64,000 nt of DNA from a bacterium (GTDB taxonomy: Bacteria; Bacillota_I; Bacilli_A; Mycoplasmatales; Mycoplasmoidaceae), in the NCBI GenBank assembly GCA_017448105.1, contig JAFSMC010000001.1, forward strand, positions 186,001 to 250,000, read 5' to 3'. A model generated the notes under the pieces. That model did no database searches. It was not told the DNA's origin and saw nothing but the letters and a program-made list of their open reading frames with translations. Made by a program: the position numbers and the translations under genes. Shown piece by piece: positions 1-14,494 of this stretch (the stretch's first letter is position 1; each line of letters begins with the position of its first letter).

Positions 1-2
1 AT

Positions 3-503
3 CATTATGTTGCTTCTTTAATTAACAGAATTTATCCTTTAACATCAAATGACATAATTATTAGGATATCTTCATTATTCGACAAAGAGTATTGCAACAA
101 GCATTTGGGTCTAACTAAAAGAAATAACATAACTTCATTAATTTATGACATAAAAAATAAAAAAAATAATACAAATGTAGAACTTTTCCTTGATATTATT
201 TTGAAACTCATTTCAAAGCTAAATGATGAGGTTAACAAATATCGCAAGTATGTTTTTAATAGCTGTAAACATAATTTTACTAATGAAGCAAAAGACGAAG
301 AAAAAAGTCAGGGCACAATTATGAAGATAGAATGACAGGTTATTTTTAATATATGATTCGTGTTAATCAATTTTATTTTGCCTGTGCTAAAAAATCTATT
401 TATATGGAGTAGAGATGGAAAACATTATTTTATCTTACAGCAACAGTACACATATGATGATAGTCTAGAACGAATTTATAGTAAATTATTAAAAGAAAGT
501 TAG
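3..503 (+). CDS. Hypothetical protein, 3' part only
   Basis: The frame is open from the window edge to a TAG at 501-503 if TGA at 333 and 354 is read as Trp, giving at least 166 residues; the start lies outside the window. I recognise no family. The first two thirds are Lys/Asn/Ile-rich and look soluble. A hydrophobic stretch follows (encoded at about 336-405), which could be one membrane segment, and then a short polar tail rich in Tyr and Lys. It is convergent with adhE, about 110 bases away. The reading frame is likely real because it stays open across both TGA codons, but function is unknown. Confidence 0.5.
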
Positions 504-612
504 TGATATTTTTTAATTATAAACACTTAAAATTTTGCAAAAATTTTAATCTTATTAATTTTATTGCTTTAGCATTAAACGAAATATTAAATAGTTGATA
601 AAATTACTATTT

Positions 613-3213
613 TTATTTTTTTAATGCTTTTATTTTGTTACCATAATGAGCATCAATAAATAATTGCTTTAATTCATTAACTCTAGGTAAACGTGGGTTA
701 GCACCAGTACATTGGTCATCAAAAGCTTCTACAGACATTTTATCTAATATTGCTTCAAAATCTTTATCTTTAACACCATATGCTTTAGTAGTCGGTCATA
801 ATTTAACTGAAGCAAATAATTTTTGAATTGCTTTAATTAAATTGTCAACTTTTTCAGCTTGATCTTTACCTTTAATATTTAGCATATCAGCTATTTCACA
901 ATATTTTTCGCGCACATTATTTACTTTAAATTGTGGTCAATATGTTTGTTTTTCTCTTTCATATTTTGAAGCATTGTAATGCATAACATATGGTAAGTAA
1001 ATAGCATTAGCTGCACCATGCATAACACCAAAATGACCACCCACTTTGTGTGATAAAGAATGAACAACACCTAAATAAGCATTACCAAAAGCAAGACCAG
1101 CAATGGTTGCAGCATGAGCAATGGCTTCTCTTGCTTCTTTATCAGTAGTACCATGTTCATAAGCTCTTTTTAAATATTTAAAAATTAATCTTATTCCTTC
1201 AAGTGAATAAGGACGAGTAAATTCGGTAGCTAAGATAGAAACATATGATTCAAAACAGTGACTTAAGGCATCAGCAGCAGTAACTGCGGTCATTCTTGAT
1301 GGTAAAGACATCATAAATTGTGCATCAACAATAGCAATCGTAGGAACTAATGCGTAATCAGCAAGTGAATATTTAATATGGGTTTTTTCGTCAGTAATAA
1401 TGGCAAATGGAGTAACTTCACTACCTGTACCAGCCGTAGTTGGAATACAAACAAGTTGTACTTTTTTAGGGGTAGGGAATTTTACTACTCGTTTTCTTAT
1501 ATCAAGAAATCTTACCGCTAAATCTTCAAATTTAACATCTGGATATTCATTGTAAAATCACATCATCTTAGCAGCATCCAAACTGCTACCACCACCAAAA
1601 GCAATAATGGCTTGTGGATCAAATGATTTAATTTCTGCTACACCTTTATAGGTTGTGGCACATGATGGGTTTGGTTCAACATTGGTGAAAACTTTAATTT
1701 TCATCCCATATTTTTCTAAAATACTTGATATTTTTTGACCAAACATTGATCAAATAAATTCATCAGAAACAACAAAAACTTTTTTGATTCCATCGTCTCT
1801 TAAATCTTTTAAACCCTCTTCAATACAACCATATTTAAAATAAACTCTATTTGGAATTCTCATCCACATCATATTTTCTCTTCTCATAGCTACCTGCTTT
1901 ATATCAATTAAATGTTCTGGGCCAATATTTTGGCTAAAACTATTTCCTCCCTTTGCTCCACATCCTAAAGTAAATGATGGCAATAATTTAAAGTTATAAA
2001 AATCACCAACAGCACCTAAAGATGATGGACAATTAACAATTAAACGTCCAGCATTGGCAGAGTTGGAAAATTGTTTAATTCTTTCTGCCCCAACTAATTC
2101 ATCAATAAATAATGATGCTGTATGACCAGTACCAAATTTTAATAATTCACTTTGAATTTTTAATGCATCAGCAAAATTCTTTGCTTTAAAAATAGAAACA
2201 AAATCTGATAATTTTTCATGAGCTAATGGGTTAGTATAAGCAGTTGAATTAGTTTCAACCACTAACATTTTTGCCCATTCTGGTACTTTAATACCAAACA
2301 ATTTACCTAAATGTTGAGCATCTTGACCCACCATATTTGGGTTAAGTAAACCAATTTTGTTGTCTCTAAACATTTTACTAGCAATTTTTTTGATATCACT
2401 AGGGTTTGAAACGACATAAGCTTGTTGATTTTCAAATTCTTTAATTACATCCTTATAAATGCTTGAAACAGCAATAACTGAGTTTTCAGTTGCACAAACA
2501 ACCCCATTATCAAAAGTATTAGATTGAATTATTGAAGCAACTGCCATTTTGATATCTGCAGTTTCATCAATAATTGCTGGACAGTTTCCTGGTCCAACAC
2601 CAATTGCAGGTTTGCCAGAAGAATATGCTGCTTTTACTAAACCACCACCACCTGTAGCAAGAATTAGATCGCAACTTTGCATTAATTCAGTTGTGTCATC
2701 TAGTGAACATTTTGGTGGCAACCAAGCAATGATATCTTTCGGTGCACCATATTTAACTATTTCATCTAAGATGATTTTAGCTGCTTGTACAGTGCAGTTA
2801 TATGCTCTGGGGTGTGGAGAAATAATAATGGCATTTCTTGTTTTTAAAGAAATAAGAATCTTATATATTGCTGTAGAAGTAGGATTAGTAGTAGGAATAA
2901 TTCCAGCAATAATTCCTTTTGGTACATAAATTTTTCTATATCCAGCAGCAGTATCTTCTTCAACAATACCACAAGTTTTTAAAAATTTATATTTGTTGTA
3001 AATATATTCAGCAGCAAAATTGTTTTTGATAATTTTATCTTCTAAAACACCCATTTTAGTTTCTTCAATAGCCAATTGTGCCAACTTAATTCTATTCATG
3101 TTAGCAATTTTGGCAGCATAATAGAAAATTTTGTCTACTTGTTCTTGTGAAAATTGAGCAAATATTTCTTGAGCCTTGCGAACCTTAGCAATGATTTTTT
3201 GTATTTTACTCAT
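613..3213 (-). CDS. adhE: Bifunctional acetaldehyde-CoA/alcohol dehydrogenase AdhE
   Basis: This 866-residue protein has the two-domain layout and length of AdhE, which reduces acetyl-CoA to acetaldehyde and then ethanol while reoxidising NADH. The N-terminal aldehyde dehydrogenase half carries the nucleotide-binding GVGPGN (205-210) and the catalytic Cys240 in NGVVCATE. The C-terminal iron alcohol dehydrogenase half carries GGGSSLDAAK (from about 540) and the expected iron ligands Asp648, His652, His718 and His732. Trp is encoded by TGA at several sites. The ATG has a good ribosome site (TGAGGG, 4 bases upstream). It stands alone behind a terminator of gyrA. AdhE is not part of the usual fermentation set of mycoplasmas, which make lactate and acetate, so ethanol formation in an oxygen-poor niche is inferred. 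Confidence 0.95.
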
Positions 3214-3264
3214 AATCCCTCAATAAGAAATTAGTTTTTAATATTATGTATTATTTTTTATGAT

Positions 3265-3297
3265 AAAAAATAAAATTAAAAGTTTTACTAATAAAAC
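3265..3297 (-). terminator. Intrinsic terminator after gyrA
   Basis: On the minus strand a GTTTTA/TAAAAC stem of 6 bp with a 4-base loop (3282-3297) is followed by a T-rich run (complement of 3265-3281). It lies 28 bases after the gyrA stop and before adhE, so it probably separates the gyrBA transcript from adhE. Confidence 0.55.
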
Positions 3298-3324
3298 AGC
3301 GGTGTTTAAGAATTACTTATTTGG

Positions 3325-5838
<2,514 letters not shown>

Positions 5839-5845
5839 CTAGTAA

Positions 5846-7813
5846 TTAAGCATCAATGTTTTTGACAAACTTGGCATTTTTAGAAATAAATTCTTTTCTT
5901 GGTCCAACATCAGCACCCATTAAAAAACTAAATTGTTGGTCGGCATGAATGGCATCTTCAATAGTCACTTTTAATAAGATTCTATTGGTTGGGTCCATAG
6001 TGGTTTCTCACAATTGTTCAGGATTCATTTCTCCTAAACCTTTATATCTTTGAAGGGTATACCTAGCATTACCGGCATTCTTTTTTAATTCTTCAAGTTG
6101 ACCATCTGTATAAGCATATTTAACTGATTTACCCAAAGTGAATTTATATAAAGGTGGTTGAGCAATAAATACATGGCCCTGTTCAATCAAAGGACGCATG
6201 TATCTAAAAAAGAAAGTTAACATTAAAATACGAATGTGTGCACCATCAACATCAGCATCTGTCATGATAACAACACGGTGGTATCTTAATTTAGTCATAT
6301 CAATTTCTGGATTGATACCAATTCCAATTGCAGTAATTAGAGAAGTAATTTCTTGATTATCAAAAATTTTTGTAGTTGGAGCTTTTTCAACATTTAAGAT
6401 TTTACCTCTTAAAGGTAAAATAGCTTGGAATTCTCTATTTCTTCCTAATTTAGCAGATCCACCAGCCGAATCTCCTTCGACAATATAAATTTCACAAATA
6501 CTTGAATCTTTGCTCGAACAATCAGCAAGCTTACCGGGTAAACTATTAGATTCGAATGGACTTTTTCTTCTAGTGATTTCTCTAGCTTCTTGAGATTTTT
6601 TTCTTGCCTCAGCAGCAAGCATAATTTTTTTAATAATGATGTTTGCTTCATCAGGATTTTCCTGTAAATATTTTTCAAATATTTCACTTGTAACATTGTT
6701 AGCTAAAGTTCTTACTTCAGTGTTGCCTAATTTTCTCTTAGTTTGACCTTCATATTGTGGGTTAGGGTGTTTGATGGAAATGATGGCAACTAAACCTTCA
6801 GTAACATCTTCTTTAGTTAGTTTGTCATCATTATCTTTCATGTATTTCTTGTCAAGAGCATATTTATTAATAATTTTTGCTAAAGCAAATTTAAATCCTT
6901 CTTCATGACTGCCACCTTCAGTAGTATGAATGTTGTTGCAAAAAGAATAAACAGAGCTTGTATAGCTTTTGTTGTATTGGAAAGCAACTTCAATATTGAT
7001 GCTATAAATACATGGATCTTCTTTATTTTTAGAAACATCAATTTTTCTTAGAACTTCACCATAAATAATTGATGATGTCAATGGTTCTTTATCTTTATTC
7101 AATTCAGCAACATACTCATTAACACCACCGTTATATAGTCATTCATATTTTTTATCAATCTTTTCATTATGATAAATTAGCTTAACTCCTTTGTTTAGGA
7201 AAGCTAATTGCTTCATACGATTGATAATTCTTGAATCATCATATTCAGTTTTTTCCATAATGCTAAAGTCAGGATAATAAGTAATTTTTGTTCCATGTTC
7301 TTTATCAGCACTTTTGCCAATAACCTTTAATGGAGCAACAGTTTTACCACCATTTACAAATTCAATATAGTGAATATCATAGTTACGGTTAACTCAAACT
7401 TTCATGTATTTTGATAAACCATTAACACATGACGCACCAACCCCATGTAAACCACCAGAGATTTTATATGAGTTATTATCAAACTTACCACCAGCATGTA
7501 AAACTGTTAAGACAGTTTCTACAGTGCTTTTACCAGTTTTTGGATGGATATCAATAGGAATTCCTCTACCATCATCATCAACAGTAATTGATCCATCAAT
7601 ATGTTGAGTAACAATAACTCTAGTTGCATAACCAGCCATTGCTTCATCTATTGAGTTATCAACAATTTCCCAAATTAATTGGTGCAAACCATCAATTCCT
7701 GTTGAACCAATATACATTCCAGGACGTTTTCTAACTGCCTCTAAACCTTCTAAAATTCTAATACTTGAGGCATCATATGATGTGTTATTTTTTTCTAACT
7801 TATTTTCTTCCAT
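5846..7813 (-). CDS. gyrB: DNA gyrase subunit B
   Basis: The 655-residue product is the ATPase subunit of gyrase. The GHKL ATP-binding domain shows [20 protein letters not shown] and [12 protein letters not shown] near the start. The C-terminal TOPRIM domain shows [10 protein letters not shown] and [10 protein letters not shown], and the tail has [14 protein letters not shown] (TGA Trp). Length is normal for the single-insert-free form found in Gram-positives and Mollicutes. It is the first gene of gyrB-gyrA. The ATG at 7813 has an AGTAGG ribosome site and a TATAAT at 7887-7892 on the same strand. Confidence 0.98.
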
Positions 7814-7886
7814 AATACAACCTACTATGTTTAAACCTGGTTTTTGGCCAAAAATTTAAAGTAAATATTTATATAAATATTTTTAG

Positions 7887-7892
7887 ATTATA
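7887..7892 (-). promoter_or_regulatory. -10 element for gyrBA
   Basis: A perfect TATAAT on the minus strand lies 73 bases before the gyrB ATG in the 241-base divergent gyrB/galU spacer. No convincing -35 hexamer is seen, which is common in Mollicutes. Confidence 0.5.
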
Positions 7893-7994
7893 CCTTGTAT
7901 TAAAGATTTTTATTAATATATTTATATATTAATAAGAACAACAAATAAGATAAAAAATTGGTTTCGATTCATCAATAATTTTAAAACATAATTT

Positions 7995-8023
7995 TTGTGA
8001 AAATCAGACTGCTTTTCTATAAT
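7995..8023 (+). promoter_or_regulatory. Sigma-70 promoter of galU-galE-GT
   Basis: TTGTGA (7995-8000), a 17-base spacer and a perfect TATAAT (8018-8023) sit 31 bases before the galU ATG. It is one of the few sites here with both hexamers at good spacing. It faces away from the gyrB promoter. Confidence 0.7.
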
Positions 8024-8054
8024 GTAGAAAAGATTAAAAAATAGATAAGCTATT

Positions 8055-8939
8055 ATGAGAAAAATAAATAAAGCAATTATTCCAGCAGCTGGTATGGGGA
8101 CAAGACTACTACCAGCTACCAAAGCAATCCCTAAGGAAATGCTGCCAATCATTAATGTCCCAACCATTCAATTGATTGTTCAAGAAGCTATTAATTCAGG
8201 AATTAAAAATATCCTAATTGTTATTAGTAAAAGTAAAGAATCAATTATTTCACACTTTAGACCTAATAAAGATCTTGAAAAGATCTTAATTCAACGCGGT
8301 AAGAAACAATACGCTGATTTGGTTAAAAAAACTGGCAATTTAGCTAAAATTGATTTTATTTACCAAAAAAAACCATTAGGCTTAGGCCATGCCATTGGTT
8401 GTGGTCAAAAATGAACTAAAAATGAACCATTTGCAGTTTTACTAGGTGATGATGTTGTTTTAACTGATAAAAAATCACATGTACCTGCTTTAAAACAATG
8501 TATTAATGCCTTTTATAAAACCAACAGTTGCATTGTTGGTGTTCAACCTGTAGCAAGAGAAGTTATTTCTAAATATGGAATTGTTAAACCAGTTAATAAA
8601 AAAGACTTATCCAAAAAAGTCTTTAAATTAGCTGATATGGTAGAAAAACCAGAAATAAAAGATGCACCAAGTAACTATGCTGCTTTAGGTCGCTATATTT
8701 TCACAAAAGATATTTTTAATTTTATTAAAAAAACTAAAAAAGATAAATCTGGTGAAATTCAAATTACAGATGCATTAAGAAAAATGATGAAAACAAAAAA
8801 TGGCGTTCATAGTTGTATCTTTAGTGGAACACGATATGATTTAGGTAATAAACTAGGAATGGTTAAAGCTTTTATTGATTTTGCTTTACAAGACTCAGAA
8901 ATTAGTAATAGCATAAAAAAATATTTAAAAAAGAAGTAA
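8055..8939 (+). CDS. galU: UTP-glucose-1-phosphate uridylyltransferase
   Basis: The 294-residue protein makes UDP-glucose from UTP and glucose 1-phosphate. The nucleotide-binding start AIIPAAGMGTRLLPATKAIP, the KEMLPI segment and the later VEKP (from codon 195) and GEIQITDAL motifs are typical of GalU. Length is normal. One TGA (8412-8414) reads as Trp. It is followed after 6 bases by galE and an overlapping glycosyltransferase, so its UDP-glucose is most likely used for UDP-galactose and membrane glycolipid synthesis. Confidence 0.95.
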
Positions 8940-8945
8940 GAGACA

Positions 8946-9926
8946 ATGACAATCTTAAATATTGGTGGTGCTGGTTTTATTGGTTCAGTAGCGACTGAGA
9001 CTTTTATTGAAAATAAACATAAAGTCATTGTTCTTGATGATTTATCAACAGGATTTAAATTTTTAGTTCATCCTAAAGCAAAATTTTATCAAGGTAGTAT
9101 GACTAACTATGCATTGCTAAATAAAATTTTTAAGAAACATAAAATTGATGTTGTTACGTTGTATGCTGCCAAAATTGTTGTTCCAGAATCTGTGGCTAAA
9201 CCAATTGACTATTTCTTAACCAATGTTGGTGGTTTAGCTACAGTTTTAAAAGCAATGATTAACAATAATGTTAAAAAGATAGTGTTTGCTTCTTCAGCTG
9301 CTGTTTATGGTTCAAATCACACTAAACCAATTAGTGAAGATGATTTGAAACAACCATGTAATCCATATGGTGAAACTAAATTAATTTGTGAACAATTATT
9401 AATGGATGCTAAAAAAGCCCATGATATTAATTATGTTGCTTTACGTTTTTTTAATGTTGCTGGAGCTTCCAAAACTGGCAAATATGGTATGGCTAAAGCC
9501 AAACCAACTTTATTGATTCCCGCTATTAATGACAACATTTTAAACAATAAAGAAATTAAAATCTTTGGTAGAAATTACAAAACTCGAGATAAAACATGTT
9601 TACGTGATTACATCCATGTTCAAGATTTAGCCAATGCTGCTTTACTATCAATTAAATATTTAACTGCTAAAAAACAATCAAATTGTTTTAACTTAGGCTC
9701 TGGTAAAGGACATACAGTTTTAGAAATTGTTAAAAAATGTCAGAAACTTACTGGTAGAAAAAACTTTAAATATAATTTTTATCCACGTCGTTCTGGTGAT
9801 CCAGATTTTTTACTTACTAACAATAGTAAAGCAAAAAAACAATTGCATTGAACACCACAATACAAAATTGATGATATGATTTTAAGTGATTGAAAATTCC
9901 GTCAAAAAATTTATGATTGTAAATAA
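8946..9926 (+). CDS. galE: UDP-glucose 4-epimerase
   Basis: This 326-residue short-chain dehydrogenase family protein interconverts UDP-glucose and UDP-galactose using bound NAD. It begins with the Rossmann motif GGAGFIGS, has the TGF segment after strand 2, the catalytic Ser in FASSAAVYG and the YGETK motif (Tyr and Lys), followed by LRFFNVAGAS and the galE-type RDYIHVQDLA. TGA at 9849 and 9894 reads as Trp. It overlaps the next gene by 14 bases, which suggests translational coupling with the glycosyltransferase. Confidence 0.95.
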
Positions 9927-11025
9927 AAAAAGTAATAAAACAAAGATTTGGACAATTGTTATCAATTGTTACAATTCTACCAAAACAATTATTGCCACTC
10001 TAGAATCATTAGATTTACAAAGAAATGATATACAAGTCTTTGTTATTGATGATGGATCAAAAGACAACTTAAAAAAATGTATTAAAGGATTTTTAGATAA
10101 ATATCCAGATACTATTAAATATTTTAGAAAAGCAAATGGCAATTGAGGAAGCTGTGTAAACTTTGCGATTAAAAAATGTCAAACACGTTTCATGAGTATT
10201 TTAGATAGTGATGATGAATATGTAACTAAATCACTTAACTTAGTTGCTAATTTAATGAAACGAATAAATGATGATGTCGATATTATTTTCACTAATCATT
10301 TATTAGTCTCAAGACAGACTAACCAAGTAACAAAAAAATATCTTTCCACTACTTTAAAAGAAATTAAATACATTAACTTGGAAAAAATAAAAATATTTAA
10401 TTTCCCAACTATTCATTCAGTAATCTTTTCTACTAGGCTTCTAAAAGAAACCAAACCATTACCATGTAATATTTTCTATACCGATAGTATTTTGCTTTAC
10501 TATGTAATGCAAAAAGTTAATTGAATTGCTTTTTTAAACAAAAATATTTTCTTATACAAATACTACATTTATCGTAATGATCAATCAATCAATATAAAAA
10601 CTACACTTAAGAACATTAGACACTTAAAATGTGTTTATCAAGTTTTATTACACAATCCAACTAGCAAAGATGCTAATAAAAAAAGAATTGCCATTAGTGC
10701 CAAAATGATTAACTATATCTTTATGTGATTAATAAAAACTATTGCACAAGATTATCGTTTATCAACTAAACACAAGACAGCCATGGTCAAATATTTTGCT
10801 ACTTTGTTAAAAAACTTTATTGACAAAAATCCCCACTATAAAGATTTCTCATTATCATATACTAGCTACTTTCTTGACAAAAATCCAACCGTTTTTGTCC
10901 AAATTCTTCAAACTATGGTGCAATCGATTAGATTTGGGTTGGTTGGTGCAACCAATTTCTCTAAATTAGAAAGAAAGGCAATTAAAAAATATAGAAAAGG
11001 TCTAAGTGAAACCCATATTTTATAA
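9913..11025 (+). CDS. Family 2 glycosyltransferase
   Basis: The 370-residue protein starts with a GT-A fold: a nucleotide-sugar segment WTIVINCYNST (13-23), VIDDGS (44-49) and the metal-binding DSDDEY (98-103). The C-terminal 200 residues are basic and only weakly like known families. Position after galU and galE suggests that it uses UDP-glucose or UDP-galactose. The processive glycosyltransferase of Mycoplasma pneumoniae that makes glycoglycerolipids is a plausible functional relative, but acceptor and product cannot be read from sequence. I chose ATG 9913; its ribosome site is poor, so coupling to galE is likely. Confidence 0.8.
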
Positions 11026-11034
11026 TTGTTAAGA

Positions 11035-11457
11035 ATGAAAAAAGTCACTACAAACAAATATTTGAATATTCACCTTTCAATTAAAGGCAAAAAAAGATTT
11101 ATTTGTAAACAATTTATTGCTCTTTTCTTGTTTTTAGCATGTCTTGGGACTGATGCTTTTTTATTTCATGTTGTTTCTAATTCTAATAGTACATTGAAAA
11201 ATGCACTTTTAGCTTTTGGAACTATTCTTTTACTTTTAGTTTTAACAACATATTTGCTTTTCAACATAGTTCAAGCAAAACTCTTTTACAAATCTCAGGA
11301 AATATTTTTTAAAACTAAAGAATTTGACAAATTAAAAACAAAAGCACTATCTAACATTAATAAAGCAAATAAACAAAAATTAAAAGAATATTACCAGCTT
11401 CATTTAATTGACAAAAAAACCATGCAAGATTGCTTGGCGAAAATTAAAAAACATTAA
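11035..11457 (+). CDS. Small membrane protein, unknown
   Basis: The 140-residue product has a basic N-terminus, two membrane segments (about residues 24-44 and 57-82) and a Lys-rich, probably coiled C-terminal tail of about 55 residues. I recognise no family. It follows the glycosyltransferase after 9 bases, so it belongs to the galU operon and may help place the sugar transferase at the membrane (inference). A TTG directly after the preceding stop (11026) could also start it. Its stop overlaps the convergent rnhB stop by 4 bases. Confidence 0.65.
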   Translation: MKKVTTNKYLNIHLSIKGKKRFICKQFIALFLFLACLGTDAFLFHVVSNSNSTLKNALLAFGTILLLLVLTTYLLFNIVQAKLFYKSQEIFFKTKEFDKLKTKALSNINKANKQKLKEYYQLHLIDKKTMQDCLAKIKKH

Positions 11458-12098
11458 TCTTTACTAATAAAGAGTTTGATAGGTTTAAAGCTAAAACGGT
11501 GAACATTTTTAATTGGTCCATATTTTTTTAAAGCATCAATATGTAATTTAGTCCCATAACCTTTATGTTTATCAAAACCATATTGAGGATAAATTTGGTG
11601 CAAATATTGGCATATTTGATCACGATAAACTTTAGCGATAATGCTTGCAGCGGCAATTGTTTGACTTAATGTATCACCTTTAACAATAGATACAGTATGA
11701 TAATTTTTATTTTTTAGTTTTTCTGCATCAACTAGAACACATTTAGGTTTAACTTGCATTTTATCTATTGCTTTATACATTGCTTCAATAGCAGCAGCTT
11801 TAATATTAGTTTCATCAATTCTTTTGCTAGTGCAATAGTCAATTCCTATTGCTAAAGCATTCTTTCTAATTACTTTAGCTAGCTCTTGTCTTTTTTTAGC
11901 AGAAAGAGTTTTGGAATCTTTTAATTGATCATTTTTGTAATCCTTAGGTAAGATAACACAAGCAGCTACCACTGGACCAGCCCAGCAACCACGACCTACT
12001 TCATCTACCCCAGCAATAGTTTTATAACCATATTGGTAATACTTGTTTTCATAGTAAAGCATTGATCTAGATTTATAAATACTTTTCTTTTTTTTCAT
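11454..12098 (-). CDS. rnhB: Ribonuclease HII
   Basis: The 214-residue protein removes RNA from RNA:DNA hybrids, including single misincorporated ribonucleotides. It shows the first catalytic block [17 protein letters not shown] (Asp and Glu), the DSKTLS motif, VDAEK with the third acidic residue, and SIIAKVYRD with the fourth. Length is typical. ATG 12098 gives a short Lys-rich leader; a later ATG (12062) is possible. It is divergent from gap. Confidence 0.93.
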   Translation of the reverse strand: MKKKKSIYKSRSMLYYENKYYQYGYKTIAGVDEVGRGCWAGPVVAACVILPKDYKNDQLKDSKTLSAKKRQELAKVIRKNALAIGIDYCTSKRIDETNIKAAAIEAMYKAIDKMQVKPKCVLVDAEKLKNKNYHTVSIVKGDTLSQTIAAASIIAKVYRDQICQYLHQIYPQYGFDKHKGYGTKLHIDALKKYGPIKNVHRFSFKPIKLFISKD

Positions 12099-12136
12099 TT
12101 GTTAAATCACCAATTAAGTTTACATATTTATTATTT

Positions 12137-12142
12137 TATAAT
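12137..12142 (+). promoter_or_regulatory. -10 element for gap-pgk
   Basis: A perfect TATAAT lies 40 bases upstream of the gap ATG, with TTAAGT at 12114 a possible weak -35 at 17-base spacing. The leader carries a strong AGAGGAAG ribosome site. Confidence 0.5.
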
Positions 12143-12182
12143 AAAGAAAAAAGATAATTATTATTCAGAGATAGAGGAAGAA

Positions 12183-13181
<999 letters not shown>

Positions 13182-13189
13182 GTTTTTAT

Positions 13190-14431
13190 ATGCATAATTT
13201 AAATTTAAAGTCTCTTGTACCACTAGACAAAATCAATGTTGATAATAAAACAGTAGTTGTAAGAGTTGATTTTAATGTTCCATTAAAAGATGGAAAAATC
13301 ACCGATACTGCAAGAATTGATGCAGCTAGAAAAACAATTGATTATTTGCTTGACCACAATTGCAAAATTATATTGTTAAGTCACTTATCAAGAATTAAAA
13401 CTGCTGATGATATCAAATCTGGCAAAAAAACACTTTTACCAGTTTGTAATTATTTAAAAACTATTTATGGCGAAAATAATGTTTTCTTTGCTACTGATTG
13501 GTTATCACCAGTAATTAATACTTTTATTAAAAAAGAAATGAAACATAAACAAATCGTTCTTTTTGAAAACACTAGATATCAAGATTTTGATTTAATCAAA
13601 AACCAACTAACTAAAAAAGAAAGCAAATGTGATGAAGCACTTGCTAAACAATGAGCAAATCTAGGTGATATTTTTGTTAATGATGCATTTGCAACTATTC
13701 ATCGTAAACATGCATCAAACTATGGAATTATTAAACATAGTAAAAAATGGTGTATTGGTTTCTTAATTAAACATGAATTAGAAAATATTCTTAAATTTAA
13801 TGCAAATGCTCAAAAACCAATTGTTTCAATTGTTGGTGGAGTAAAAATTTCTGATAAAGTAATTTTATTAAACAGATTAATGTCTATGTCTGACTATGTT
13901 TTAGTCGGTGGTGGAATGAGCTTTTTATTTTTGAAAGCTTTAGGTCATGATATTGGTAAATCACTTTTTGAAAGTGAAATGTTACAAACTGCCAAAGATA
14001 TTCTTGCAAAATATAAGGATAAAATTATCCTTCCTGTTGATGTATTGGCTGCAGACAAATTTACTGACATCAAAGGCAAGAAAATTAAAGTCGGTAAATC
14101 ATTTAACAATCTTATGGGTCTAGATATAGGACCAAAAACAACCAAGATGTTTACTAAAATAATTAAAACTGCAAAAACTATTTTTTGAAATGGCCCAACA
14201 GGTGTGTTTGAATTCAAACATTTCCAAAAATCATCTAAGAAAATTGTAAGAGCAATATGCTATGCAACAAAACACAATGGATTTAGTTTAATTGGTGGCG
14301 GTGATACTGCTTTTGCTGCCACTTCTTTCTGTGATAAATCTAAATTTAGTTTTGTTTCCACAGGTGGCGGAGCAACATTAGCTATTATTCAAGGCAGCGA
14401 CCTACCTGGATTAAATTTTTTTAATAAATAA
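13190..14431 (+). CDS. pgk: Phosphoglycerate kinase
   Basis: The 413-residue enzyme makes ATP and 3-phosphoglycerate from 1,3-bisphosphoglycerate. It contains VVVRVDFNVPLKDGKITD, LLSHLSR, NDAFATIHRKHAS (FVNDAFATI), GGVKISDKV, WNGPTGVFE (with TGA Trp) and the C-terminal GGGDTAFA and STGGGATL motifs. The length is slightly above the bacterial average because of a short N-terminal extension before the first strand. It is the second gene after gap and ends at a terminator hairpin. Confidence 0.98.
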
Positions 14432-14455
14432 TAAATAAAAAAACAGTTTCTTCAG

Positions 14456-14478
14456 GTTTGATCAATCAAACATTTTTT
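14456..14478 (+). terminator. Intrinsic terminator after gap-pgk
   Basis: GTTTGA/TCAAAC forms a 6-bp stem with a TCAA loop (14456-14471), directly followed by ATTTTTT. It ends the gap-pgk transcript; the rpe promoter begins five bases later. Confidence 0.7.
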
Positions 14479-14482
14479 AAAA

Positions 14483-14488
14483 TATAAT
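14483..14488 (+). promoter_or_regulatory. -10 element placing rpe start at the mRNA 5' end
   Basis: A perfect TATAAT is separated from the rpe ATG (14495) by only six T residues. Transcription would begin at or within a base or two of the start codon, so rpe is probably read from a leaderless mRNA. No ribosome site could fit. Confidence 0.6.
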
Positions 14489-14494
14489 TTTTTT

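Noticed and set aside
86-94. Thr at the Ser83-equivalent of GyrA (codon 92) as a quinolone-resistance change
   Set aside because: The coordinates given are residues of GyrA near the pocket. Thr is not a known strong resistance substitution, the Asp position is conserved, and no reference wild type is available.
2549-2929. Open frame of 126 codons on the plus strand inside adhE
   Set aside because: It lies opposite the strongly conserved aldehyde dehydrogenase domain; there is no ribosome site and no recognisable motif. Other long antisense frames (for example 4997-5251, 12722-12955, 42940-43377) were rejected for the same reason.
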